19,248 nt of DNA from contig DATKCA010000254.1 in NCBI GenBank assembly GCA_035544675.1, positions 1 to 19,248 of the forward strand. The letters are read 5' to 3'. Positions within the stretch are counted from its first letter, which is position 1. The number at the start of each line of letters is the position of its first letter. The translations under genes were made by a program, and so were the position numbers. Under the pieces are notes generated by a model that had not been told where the DNA came from, made no database searches, and saw only the letters and a list, made by a program, of their open reading frames with translations. The stretch is from DATKCA01 sp035544675 (GTDB taxonomy: Bacteria; Acidobacteriota; Thermoanaerobaculia; Gp7-AA8). Positions 1-6,371 of the stretch are shown piece after piece.

Positions 1-1079
1 GTGAACATGCCGGCCTGGTACGTGTCGATGTGGGAGATGAAGCCGCTCCGCGGCGCCTTCACCTCGAGCACCTTCTCCGGCTGCGGGAGCTTCGAATAGT
101 CGTCGGTGATGCTGGCGTCGCCGCCCTGCGCCGCGATCCACTTCCGGGCCTGCTCGAGGGCCGCGCCGGAGCGGAGAGTCTCTGCCAGCTTGGCGTTCGC
201 GCTTTTCTCGTCGTACTTTCCCGACATCACGAGAACGCGCTCGGCCTGCGCGCGTGTCACCTCGAGCACGTCGGCCGGCCCCCTGCCCTTCAGCACCTCG
301 ATCGTCTCGACGATCTCGTTGGCATTCCCGGCGGCGACGCCGAGAGGGCGATCCATGTCTGTGATGAGGGCTTCCACGCGGGTGCCGGAGCCCGCTGCGG
401 CCGTGATCAGGTTCTGCGCGAGCGCCTTCGAGTCCTGATACTTCCGCATGAATGCGCCGCTGCCGGTTTTCACGTCGAGGATCAGCGCCGACGCGCCCAT
501 GGCCAGCTTCTTCGACATGATCGACGCGGTAATGAGCGGCAGTGACTCGACCGTCCCGGTGACGTCGCGCAGCGCGTAGATCTTCCGGTCGGCCGGCGCG
601 ATCCCCTCCGTCGACGTCGAGATGACGCACCCCGCCTCGGCCACCACTCGATCGAACTCCTTCCGCGACAGCCGCGCGTTGAACCGCGGGATGGCCTCGA
701 GCTTGTCGAGCGTGCCGCCGGTGTGGCCGAGGCCGCGGCCGGAGAGCATGCCCATGTTGACCCCGCAGGCGGCCACCCACGGTGAGAGGACGAGCGAGAC
801 TTTGTCGCCCACGCCGCCGGTGGAGTGTTTGTCAGCGATGAAGTCGTACTGGTCGCGCAGGTGCCACTGCTCGCCCGAGCGCAGCATCGACCGGGTGAGC
901 GTGGCCATCTCCGCGGCGGTCATGCCGTTGATGGCGATGGCCATCAAAAGCGCGCTCATCTGATAGTCGGGGATGTCGCCGCGGGTGTAACGCTCGACGA
1001 AGGCCTCGATCTCGTGCGTTTCCAGCGGCCCGCCGCGCCGCTTGCGGTTCAGGACCTCGTAGACGCTGATCTCTTTCAT
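1..1079 (-). CDS. deoA: thymidine / pyrimidine-nucleoside phosphorylase, C-terminus cut by window edge
   Basis: Cytosolic salvage enzyme that splits thymidine (and possibly uridine) with phosphate into free base and (deoxy)ribose-1-phosphate. I translated the minus strand from the ATG at 1079; 359 residues are present of a family length of about 430-440, so roughly 75 C-terminal residues lie beyond the window. Seen: phosphate loop KHSTGGVGDK (84-93), family signature SGRGLGHTGGTLDKLE (113-128), and His85, Arg171, Ser186 and Lys190 at exactly the numbers of the known E. coli enzyme's active-site residues. Met111 lies just before the signature; from memory, thymidine-specific enzymes have Met near here and broader-specificity ones Lys, so thymidine phosphorylase is favoured, tentatively. 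It is divergent from queC with only 24 bp between the two start codons and has no visible Shine-Dalgarno, so its mRNA may be leaderless. The frame is intact. Confidence 0.93.
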   Translation of the reverse strand, partial: MKEISVYEVLNRKRRGGPLETHEIEAFVERYTRGDIPDYQMSALLMAIAINGMTAAEMATLTRSMLRSGEQWHLRDQYDFIADKHSTGGVGDKVSLVLSPWVAACGVNMGMLSGRGLGHTGGTLDKLEAIPRFNARLSRKEFDRVVAEAGCVISTSTEGIAPADRKIYALRDVTGTVESLPLITASIMSKKLAMGASALILDVKTGSGAFMRKYQDSKALAQNLITAAAGSGTRVEALITDMDRPLGVAAGNANEIVETIEVLKGRGPADVLEVTRAQAERVLVMSGKYDEKSANAKLAETLRSGAALEQARKWIAAQGGDASITDDYSKLPQPEKVLEVKAPRSGFISHIDTYQAGMF

Positions 1080-1103
1080 GCCGCGTGATAATAGTTCGGG
1101 CGT
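1080..1103. promoter_or_regulatory. 24-bp divergent spacer with candidate back-to-back -10 elements
   Basis: This is the only DNA between the deoA and queC start codons. It holds one AT-rich island: GATAAT at 1087-1092 on the + strand and TATTAT at 1093-1088 on the - strand, each 5/6 to TATAAT. The ATGs lie 11 bp and 8 bp beyond these hexamers, so transcription from them would start within a few bases of each start codon and give near-leaderless mRNAs. No good -35 is visible, and any -35 would lie inside the opposite gene. There is no room for a preQ1 riboswitch. This is inference from hexamer matches only. Confidence 0.3.
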
Positions 1104-1820
1104 ATGACGCGCGCCGTGGTTCTCCTCTCCGGCGGACTCGATTCCGCCACCGTGCTGGCCATCGCGAAGAGCGAAGGCCGCGCCGTCCACGCCATCTCGT
1201 TCACGTATGGACAGCGCCACGCCGTCGAGCTCGGCGCGGCGCGCCGCGTCGCCGCAGCGCTCGGCGTCGACGAGCACGTGGTCTATCCGATCGACCTCCG
1301 CCTCTTCGGCGCCAGCGCGCTCACGGATGACATCGCGGTTCCGAAAGACACTGGACAGGCAGGATTGCCTGTCCTCCACGGATTGCCTGTCCTCCACGAC
1401 ACGATCCCCGTCACCTACGTCCCCGCCCGCAACACCATCTTCCTCTCCATCGCCCTCGGATTCGCAGAGGTGCGGGGGGCCGGGGAGATCTGGATCGGGG
1501 TGAATGCGGTCGACTACAGCGGCTACCCCGACTGCCGCCCCGACTTCATCGAGGCGTTCCAGACGGTGATCCTGAAGGGGACGCGCAGCGGCGTCGAGAC
1601 CGGCAAACCGCTGATCGTGGCCCCGCTCATCAACCTGAGCAAAGCGGAGATCATCCGCCGCGGCACATCCCTCGGCGTCGACTACGGGATCACACACTCG
1701 TGTTATGACCCTGGGGTGGGCGGGGAGGCTTGCGGCCACTGTGATTCCTGTGTTCTCCGGCGACGCGGCTTCGAAGAAGCCAACATTCCCGATCCGACGC
1801 GTTATAAGGATGAAGGATGA
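1104..1820 (+). CDS. queC: 7-cyano-7-deazaguanine (preQ0) synthase QueC
   Basis: Converts 7-carboxy-7-deazaguanine plus ammonia and ATP to preQ0 in the queuosine/7-deazaguanine pathway; cytosolic. It has 238 residues, a normal family length. Seen: PP-loop SGGLDS at 9-14, TYGQRH at 34-39, VPARNTIFLS at 106-115, and zinc-binding cysteines C200, C210, C213 and C216 near the end. It precedes queE, the preceding enzyme of the pathway, in the same direction. Two oddities. Residues 87-98 are a perfect duplication (GLPVLH twice) encoded by an 18-bp tandem repeat within a palindromic repeat, in a loop that varies among QueC proteins. The last codons (KDEG-stop) are made of an AAGGATG heptamer array, so the array supplies the stop codon. 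No Shine-Dalgarno is visible. Confidence 0.95.
   Translation: MTRAVVLLSGGLDSATVLAIAKSEGRAVHAISFTYGQRHAVELGAARRVAAALGVDEHVVYPIDLRLFGASALTDDIAVPKDTGQAGLPVLHGLPVLHDTIPVTYVPARNTIFLSIALGFAEVRGAGEIWIGVNAVDYSGYPDCRPDFIEAFQTVILKGTRSGVETGKPLIVAPLINLSKAEIIRRGTSLGVDYGITHSCYDPGVGGEACGHCDSCVLRRRGFEEANIPDPTRYKDEG
1353..1397. repeat. palindrome plus 18-bp tandem duplication inside queC
   Basis: GGACAGGCA (1353-1361) is the exact reverse complement of TGCCTGTCC (1366-1374) with a 4-nt loop. The right arm is part of an 18-bp unit, GGATTGCCTGTCCTCCAC, present twice head to tail at 1362-1379 and 1380-1397. It stays in frame and adds GLPVLHGLPVLH to QueC. A palindrome of this style is usually intergenic; here it sits in coding sequence between the conserved LTDD and VPARN segments. 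Confidence 0.8.
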
Positions 1821-1900
1821 AGGATGAACGCGGTGGCTGGAATTCATCCTTCATCCTTCATCCTTCATCCTTCCAATGCATCCTTCATCCTTCATCCTTT
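1806..1900. repeat. opposed AAGGATG / TTCATCC heptamer arrays at the queC-queE junction
   Basis: The left arm is AAGGATG x3 plus AA (1806-1828). The right arm is TTCATCC x4 (1843-1870) followed by TTCC, then a further degenerate block of the same unit at 1881-1900. Positions 1806-1828 and 1843-1865 are perfect 23-bp reverse complements around a 14-nt spacer beginning CGCGGTGG, so the RNA should fold into a strong hairpin. The queC stop codon (1818-1820) is inside the left arm and the queE ATG (1903) follows the right block directly, leaving no Shine-Dalgarno. There is only a T-poor tail, so this is not a classic intrinsic terminator. Confidence 0.9.
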
Positions 1901-1902
1901 CA

Positions 1903-2535
1903 ATGCGCGTCACCGAAATCTTCTTCTCGATCCAGGGCGAGTCGACGCACGCGGGGCGGCCGTGCGTCTTCGTCCGCCTGACCGGCTGCAACCTGCGGTG
2001 CCGCTGGTGCGACTCCGAGTACACGTTTACAGGCGGGGAGAAGGTCAGCATCGATGAGATCGTAGAGCGCGTGAAGAGTTACGGATGCAATCTCGTCGAG
2101 GTCACCGGCGGCGAGCCGCTCGCGCAGAGCGAGTCGCTCGACCTGGTGAAGCGTCTCTGCGACGAAGGCTTCGAGGTGCTGATCGAGACGTCGGGATCCA
2201 TCGACGTCGAGCCGGTCGACCAGCGGGCGAAGCTGATCCTCGACGTCAAGTGTCCCGGGTCCGGCGAAACCGGGAAGAACCTGTGGTCGAACATCGAGCA
2301 CCTGAAGCCGGAGGACGAGATCAAGTTCGTGATCGCCGGCAGGGGCGACTACGACTGGGCGAAGTCGGTCATCGCGGAGAAGAAGCTCGACCGATGGACT
2401 ATTCTCCTGTCGCCAGTGTGGGGAGAGATGGAGATGAAGTCGCTCGCCGAATGGATGCTCGCGGACCGGCTGCCGGCTCGCTTTCAGACCCAGTTGCACA
2501 AGCACATCTGGGGCGCGGACGTGAGAGGCGTATGA
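1903..2535 (+). CDS. queE: 7-carboxy-7-deazaguanine synthase QueE (radical SAM)
   Basis: Radical-SAM enzyme that contracts 6-carboxytetrahydropterin to 7-carboxy-7-deazaguanine, the substrate of QueC. It has 210 residues. Seen: IQGEST at 10-15 and the cluster motif CNLRCRWC (C29, C33, C36) followed by D37, the CX3CX2C form that binds the 4Fe-4S cluster; TGGEP at 68-72 contacts SAM in the family. I chose ATG 1903 rather than the in-frame ATG at 1876 because the nine extra residues (MHPSSFILS) are translated heptamer repeat and family members start close to this VTEIF motif. No Shine-Dalgarno is visible since the repeat abuts the start. Its last codons overlap the next gene by ATGA, so the two are probably co-translated. 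Confidence 0.94.
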   Translation: MRVTEIFFSIQGESTHAGRPCVFVRLTGCNLRCRWCDSEYTFTGGEKVSIDEIVERVKSYGCNLVEVTGGEPLAQSESLDLVKRLCDEGFEVLIETSGSIDVEPVDQRAKLILDVKCPGSGETGKNLWSNIEHLKPEDEIKFVIAGRGDYDWAKSVIAEKKLDRWTILLSPVWGEMEMKSLAEWMLADRLPARFQTQLHKHIWGADVRGV

Positions 2536-2936
2536 CGCGGCCGCGGCTCGATCACATCGGCATCGCCGTCCGCTCCATCGAAGGCGCCGCCATCTACAAG
2601 GCCCTCGGTCTGGCCATCGATCACGTGGAGACCGTGGAGAGGCAGGGCGTGAAGACCGCGTTTCTCTCCGTCGGCGACTCGAACCTCGAGCTGCTCGAGC
2701 CACTGTCACCCGACTCCACCGTGGCGAAATTCATCGAGAAGCGCGGCGAGGGGATCCACCACATCTGCTTCCGCGTGGACGACATCGAGCAGAGTCTCGC
2801 CAGCCTGAAGGCGGAAGGCTTCCGCCTCGTCAATGAAGCGCCGGTCCCGGGCGCACACGGCTGCCGCGTCGCGTTTCTGCACCCGGCCGCGGGGAATGGC
2901 GTGCTGATCGAGCTCAGCGAGAGAACGGACGAATGA
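2532..2936 (+). CDS. mce: methylmalonyl-CoA epimerase
   Basis: VOC-fold metalloenzyme that interconverts (R)- and (S)-methylmalonyl-CoA in propionyl-CoA metabolism. It has 134 residues, typical for the bacterial enzyme. Seen: LDHIGIAV at the start with His8, ELLEP at 53-57, GIHHICFRVDD with the His pair at 76-77, and IELSE near the end with Glu127. These correspond to the expected metal-ligand positions, one in each beta-alpha-beta-beta-beta module. The ATG overlaps the queE stop (ATGA at 2532-2535), and the gene's own stop overlaps the next start in the same way, so it is the middle of a three-gene translationally coupled unit. No mutase or carboxylase subunit is in view, so the link to queuosine genes is positional only. 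Other VOC enzymes are possible but fit less well. Confidence 0.85.
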   Translation: MTRPRLDHIGIAVRSIEGAAIYKALGLAIDHVETVERQGVKTAFLSVGDSNLELLEPLSPDSTVAKFIEKRGEGIHHICFRVDDIEQSLASLKAEGFRLVNEAPVPGAHGCRVAFLHPAAGNGVLIELSERTDE

Positions 2937-3247
2937 TCGAAGGGTTCGAGAGGGACTCGCTGGTGATCGTGAACCTGGTCAGCCCGAAGGAGAAGTTCTT
3001 CGGGATCCTGTCCGCGCTCTCGCCGGCCGGCGTCACCATCCGCGCCATCAACCTCGACTCGTTCGACGACTGGATCCACCAGCTCGCGCGCGACGACGAG
3101 CCCGACCTCGATCTCGTGACGATGTTTGTCCCCCTCTTCCGCGTGGAGCGGATCTTCCTCGACGAGGCCGCCGGCGCGATCAAGTCGTACTCCCAGCGCT
3201 TCGAAGAGGTCGTGGGGCGGTCAGTTCAGGAATTCATCGCTAGTTAG
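2933..3247 (+). CDS. conserved hypothetical 104-aa protein, possible small beta-barrel
   Basis: I do not recognise a named family. The product has 104 residues, is acidic and has no signal peptide or membrane segment, so it is probably cytosolic. The N-terminal part (about residues 8-40, SLVIVNLVSPKEKFFG then GVTIRAINLDSFDDW) reads as alternating beta strands. A further strand, VTMFVPLFRVERIFLDE (about 62-78), resembles the closing strands of Sm-like or SH3-like small barrels. The C-terminus looks helical (YSQRFEEVVGR). That fold is only a guess. Its ATG overlaps the mce stop (ATGA at 2933-2936), so it is likely made together with QueE and epimerase. Its stop codon (TAG 3245-3247) lies inside the first unit of a TTAGTCC heptamer array. 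Confidence 0.75.
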   Translation: MIEGFERDSLVIVNLVSPKEKFFGILSALSPAGVTIRAINLDSFDDWIHQLARDDEPDLDLVTMFVPLFRVERIFLDEAAGAIKSYSQRFEEVVGRSVQEFIAS

Positions 3248-3323
3248 TCCTTAGTCCTTAGGCCTTAGGCCTTAGGGGAACCACGCGCGGTACTCCTAAC
3301 GCCTAAGGACTAAGGACTAAGGA
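3244..3323. repeat. opposed TTAGTCC/TTAGGCC and CTAAGGA heptamer arrays, perfect 20-bp hairpin
   Basis: The left arm has TTAGTCC x2, TTAGGCC x2 and a decayed TTAGGGG (3244-3278). The right arm has CTAACGC then CTAAGGA x3 (3296-3323). Positions 3244-3263 and 3301-3320 are perfect reverse complements separated by 37 nt that include ACGCGCGGTAC. The first unit contains the stop codon of the upstream 104-aa gene. A short T-run (about 3329-3333) follows, so terminator activity is conceivable, though the T-run sits within its own small CCAG/CTGG hairpin. Confidence 0.88.
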
Positions 3324-3364
3324 CCAGGTTTTTCTGGTATCTTCGCGCGCGCATTCACCCCCAC

Positions 3365-3369
3365 GGAGG
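3365..3369 (+). promoter_or_regulatory. Shine-Dalgarno GGAGG deciding a TTG start
   Basis: GGAGG lies 7 nt upstream of TTG 3377. It fixes the start of the lipoprotein gene at TTG, because no ATG or GTG is available before the signal peptide. Confidence 0.75.
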
Positions 3370-3376
3370 TTCTTTC

Positions 3377-3916
3377 TTGACCCGCTCTCGTATTTCCGCC
3401 GCAATTCTGCTGATGCTCGTGTCCTTCATCCCCGGCTGCACGAAGGAGGACGACTACAGCGAGCCTGAAGCGTTCAGCTTCGTCGTCTACCCCGGTGCCC
3501 GTTACCTCGGCAAGCTCACCGAGTTGACCAAGCAGGCCCACAAGGTGATGAAGCCGAACGAGGAGCCGCCGCCGGTGGCGATCTACGACACCGAGGCGTC
3601 GGTGGAGGAGGTGGCGAACTTCTACGCGCGGTCGTACGGCTACTCCTCGGTCGCACCCGACTCGACGAACAACCTCAGCGCCGCGAAGCCGCCGGCGTAC
3701 TACCGCAGCGGCGATCTTGCCGCCGACAACAAGGCGCTGGAGAACATGTTGCCGAAGCTGAACCTGAATACCGACGTATCGAAAGCGGTGGGGGAGTACA
3801 AGGCCGCCGAGATCGAGCCGCGGCCGAACCGGCCGCGCGTGACGGTGCAGAGGCCGTACTTCGACGCCACGACGTCGCAGGTGCTGGACCGCACGCTGGT
3901 TCTCATGTCGCGGTGA
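3377..3916 (+). CDS. predicted lipoprotein of unknown function
   Basis: 179 residues from a TTG start with a well-placed GGAGG. The N-terminus is a lipoprotein signal: Arg at 3 and 5, a hydrophobic stretch 6-18, and FIPGC with Cys21 as the lipidation site, followed by a charged linker TKEDD. The mature part has no membrane segment and should sit in the periplasm on a membrane. It starts with an FSFVVYPGARYLG segment and has a VEEVANFYARSYGY segment (about 75-88). This pattern, a 'pre-treatment' strand followed by a helix that tracks change in conformation, is common in small acidobacterial lipoproteins, but I cannot name the family. It is separated from the upstream operon by the heptamer hairpin, so probably has its own promoter. 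A GGCCTCG array begins 4 nt after its stop. Confidence 0.75.
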   Translation: MTRSRISAAILLMLVSFIPGCTKEDDYSEPEAFSFVVYPGARYLGKLTELTKQAHKVMKPNEEPPPVAIYDTEASVEEVANFYARSYGYSSVAPDSTNNLSAAKPPAYYRSGDLAADNKALENMLPKLNLNTDVSKAVGEYKAAEIEPRPNRPRVTVQRPYFDATTSQVLDRTLVLMSR

Positions 3917-3920
3917 TGCA

Positions 3921-3948
3921 GGCCTCGGGCCTCGGGCCTCGGGCCTCC
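3921..3948. repeat. GGCCTCG heptamer array before yfhO-like gene 1
   Basis: Three perfect GGCCTCG units (3921-3941) and a fourth with one mismatch (GGCCTCC, 3942-3948). It starts 4 nt after the lipoprotein stop (3914-3916) and ends 13 nt before the next ATG (3962). It occupies the place where a Shine-Dalgarno would be expected, and no other one is visible. Confidence 0.85.
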
Positions 3949-3961
3949 GACCCCTGAGCCC

Positions 3962-6352
3962 ATGAATGCAGCCTGGCTTCTCGTCGGCGTCGTCTACGCG
4001 ATGGCGGTGTGGCTGGCCCGCCGCGCCGGCACGGACCTGCCGCGCCGCGTGGCCACGCTCTTCTACCTTCTCGTCCTCCTGCTGCTCTTCAGGCCACTGA
4101 CGCAGTCGTACGCCGACTTTCCGGCGGACGTGGTCCGCCTCCTCGCTCCGTGGTCGGCGCTGAATCCGATCGACCGCACCGCCGTCTCGAACGAGGAGAT
4201 GCAGGACCTGACGATGCAGGTGGTGCCGTGGGCGCACCAGGTCCGTGAGTCGTGGCGATCGGGACAGGTACCGTTGTGGAACGCACTCTCCGGTTCCGGA
4301 CACCCGTTGCTGGCGAACGGTCAGAGCGCGGCGCTGTCACCGCTCCGGCTGATTGCGCTGCCGCTTCCGCTGGCCGCGGCCATGAGTGCCGAGGCGGCGA
4401 TGAAGATGCTGATCGCACTGACGTTCACGTTTCTGTTCTGCCGGAGGTTCTACGGCCTCGTCCCCAGCCTCATCGGCGCAGTCTCCTTCGGCCTGGGATC
4501 GTTCATCGCGGTGTGGCTGCACTTCCCCCTCGGCGCCGCGGCCGCGTTCTTTCCGGCAGTGCTCTACACGTCCGAACTGCTGTTCGAAAAGTTCAGCCGC
4601 GGGCGGCTGATCGCTTTCGTGATCGTCGCCACGTCCACGATCTTCATGGGCCATCCGGAGACCGCCGCGCATATCGCGTTCTTCGCGCTGCTGTATCTGC
4701 TGTGGGTGGCGATCGTCACCAGATCGTGGAAGCCGTTCGGACGAATCGCTGCGGGCTCGGTGCTCGCGTTTCTGGTGGCCTCGCCGTTCATCGTCCCGTT
4801 TGCAGAGGCAGTGAGGGAGTCGAACAGGTTTCACGAGGTGGCGGTTGGGGAGCGCGGAGTGATTGCCTACTCCGATCCGAAGTGCGCCATCCAGCTGATC
4901 GCTCCCCGCTTCTATGGCGGGCTGCGCTGGCCGTTCACGTGGGGACCGGCGTCGGCCGAGTCGGTGACCGGATTCGCGGGGATTCTCGGACTGGCCGGCG
5001 TCATCGCCCTCGTCACTCGCGCCGTCATGCGCCGGCGCTGGCGCGAGCGGGAGCTGTTCTGGGCGGCCATCGTGGTCCTGCTGTTTCTCATCACGCTCGA
5101 CTGGGCTCCGGTGAGCGAGCCTTTCCGCGCGCTGTTCTCGTACTCCGCGAACGCGCGCGTGCGGTTCGCGCTGGCGTTCTTTGCCGCCGTCGCCGCCGCG
5201 GCGGCCATCGACGGGTCGATGCGTGAGCGCAAAGTGCCACTGCTCATCGGACTGGCCGGCGCCGCCGCTGTGCTCCTCACCGCCTTCTCCACGATGGACT
5301 TTCCTCCCGGCGCGATGCGGCAGTCGCTGCTCGTGACGGTGCCGAGCATCGCCGTCCTCGGTTGCGCGCTCTTCGTCCGCCGCGTTCCGGAGCTGCTGCT
5401 GATCGCGGTCGCGTTCGAGCTCGCCTTCGCCACTCACGACTGGCGGCCCGACGTTCCGCTCCAGGAGATGTATCCGCGGACCCCCCTCATCGAGGCGGTG
5501 GAGCGCCTCGACCGCCGCGGCCCCGACGAGCCGCCGTTCCGCTTCACCGGGATCAACAGCCCGCTCTTTCCGAACACGAATGCGATGTTCGGCATGGAAG
5601 ACCCGCGCGTCCACGATCCGATGGCCAACGACGCCTACATCCGCATCCTCGGCCTCGCCACCGACTACCCGGAGCGCGCCTACTTCCGCAAGCTCATGGA
5701 TCCGCGCGCGCCGATCCTCGACTATCTCAACGTGCGCTACATGATCACGGAGCCGGGCGTCGAGCTGGACCGGCCTCGCGTCTACGACGGGCCGGACGGC
5801 CGCATCTACGAAAACCGTGACGTGCTGCCGCGATTCTTCCCGATCCGCAACGTCTTCATCGAGTCGTCGGACGAGACGTTCGAGGCCAACATCCGCCGCT
5901 CGGAATGGCGCGATCATGCGTTTCTTCGAGCCTTTCGTCCGGAGAGCGAGGAGGTGGCTCAGGACCTCCTGGCGCCGCGGCCCGCCTCGGCGCCCGAGGC
6001 CACGCTGCGGATCACGCGCGCGGAAGGCTCGCACTTCCGGATGACGGTCGACGCTCCGCGCCACACCCTGGTCGTGAGCAGCCAGACATTCTGGCCGGGT
6101 TGGCGGGTGGAGACCGCCACAGCGCGTCTGCGGCCGATCCGCGTCAACGGCGCATTCCTCGGGTTCGTCGTCCCGCCGGGCGTGAGCGAGGTCCGGGTGC
6201 GGTACGTTCCGATGAGCTTTTACGCTTCGGCGGTGGTGTCGATATTGACACTGGTGGCGCTTGTCATCCCGAGCGTAGCGAGGGATCTGGGGGCCGGGCG
6301 GCGCCTGTCTCGTACCCACCAACCCCCGGATTCCTCGCTACGCTCGGAATGA
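3962..6352 (+). CDS. YfhO-family multi-membrane protein, paralog 1 (GT-C type)
   Basis: 796-residue integral membrane protein of the YfhO-like group, related to GT-C lipid-linked-sugar glycosyltransferases. In Gram-positives YfhO helps glycosylate lipoteichoic acid; the substrate here is unknown. Seen: two hydrophobic segments in 1-45, a loop with DLTMQVVPWAHQVRESW (82-98, the acidic residue where GT-C enzymes have their catalytic one) and PLWN at 104-107, GHPETAAH (230-237), about eight more membrane segments to residue 490, a soluble domain with HDPMA and DYLNVRYM, then a beta domain with FWPGW and a final membrane helix. The start ATG 3962 matches the paralog's start. No Shine-Dalgarno. 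The last ~25 codons (VIPSVARDL to DSSLRSE) are translated dispersed repeat, so the ancestral protein probably ended near residue 768. Confidence 0.85.
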   Translation: MNAAWLLVGVVYAMAVWLARRAGTDLPRRVATLFYLLVLLLLFRPLTQSYADFPADVVRLLAPWSALNPIDRTAVSNEEMQDLTMQVVPWAHQVRESWRSGQVPLWNALSGSGHPLLANGQSAALSPLRLIALPLPLAAAMSAEAAMKMLIALTFTFLFCRRFYGLVPSLIGAVSFGLGSFIAVWLHFPLGAAAAFFPAVLYTSELLFEKFSRGRLIAFVIVATSTIFMGHPETAAHIAFFALLYLLWVAIVTRSWKPFGRIAAGSVLAFLVASPFIVPFAEAVRESNRFHEVAVGERGVIAYSDPKCAIQLIAPRFYGGLRWPFTWGPASAESVTGFAGILGLAGVIALVTRAVMRRRWRERELFWAAIVVLLFLITLDWAPVSEPFRALFSYSANARVRFALAFFAAVAAAAAIDGSMRERKVPLLIGLAGAAAVLLTAFSTMDFPPGAMRQSLLVTVPSIAVLGCALFVRRVPELLLIAVAFELAFATHDWRPDVPLQEMYPRTPLIEAVERLDRRGPDEPPFRFTGINSPLFPNTNAMFGMEDPRVHDPMANDAYIRILGLATDYPERAYFRKLMDPRAPILDYLNVRYMITEPGVELDRPRVYDGPDGRIYENRDVLPRFFPIRNVFIESSDETFEANIRRSEWRDHAFLRAFRPESEEVAQDLLAPRPASAPEATLRITRAEGSHFRMTVDAPRHTLVVSSQTFWPGWRVETATARLRPIRVNGAFLGFVVPPGVSEVRVRYVPMSFYASAVVSILTLVALVIPSVARDLGAGRRLSRTHQPPDSSLRSE

Positions 6353-6353
6353 C
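6263..6353. repeat. inverted pair of GTCATCCCGAGCGTAGCGAG-type repeats at the 3' end of paralog 1
   Basis: Copy A (6263-6287, + orientation) and copy B (6328-6353, inverted) are about 25 bp and differ at only a few positions, with a 40-bp spacer. Together they can form a long imperfect hairpin. Translated, copy A gives IPSVARD and copy B gives SLRSE plus the TGA stop. This repeat type is seen at many gene ends in diverse bacterial genomes (recalled knowledge). A further copy ends paralog 2. Confidence 0.85.
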
Positions 6354-6371
6354 ACCATTATCATCCGCGCC

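Noticed and set aside
1080..1103. preQ1/preQ0 riboswitch ahead of queC
   Set aside because: Only 24 bp separate the divergent start codons; there is no room for an aptamer and a leader.
1843..1870. CRISPR array
   Set aside because: Units are 7 bp and contiguous with no unique spacers, and no cas genes are present.
2085..2531. Upstream extension of the epimerase frame to an ATG inside queE
   Set aside because: The extra 149 residues are Arg-rich frame-shifted queE; the ATGA start at 2532 fits the family.
4337..6322. 661-codon minus-strand open frame opposite YfhO paralog 1, and a 356-codon one opposite paralog 2 (7311-8381)
   Set aside because: Arg/Glu/Asp-rich low-complexity translations with no motif, exactly opposite strong membrane-protein genes; typical GC-rich shadow frames.
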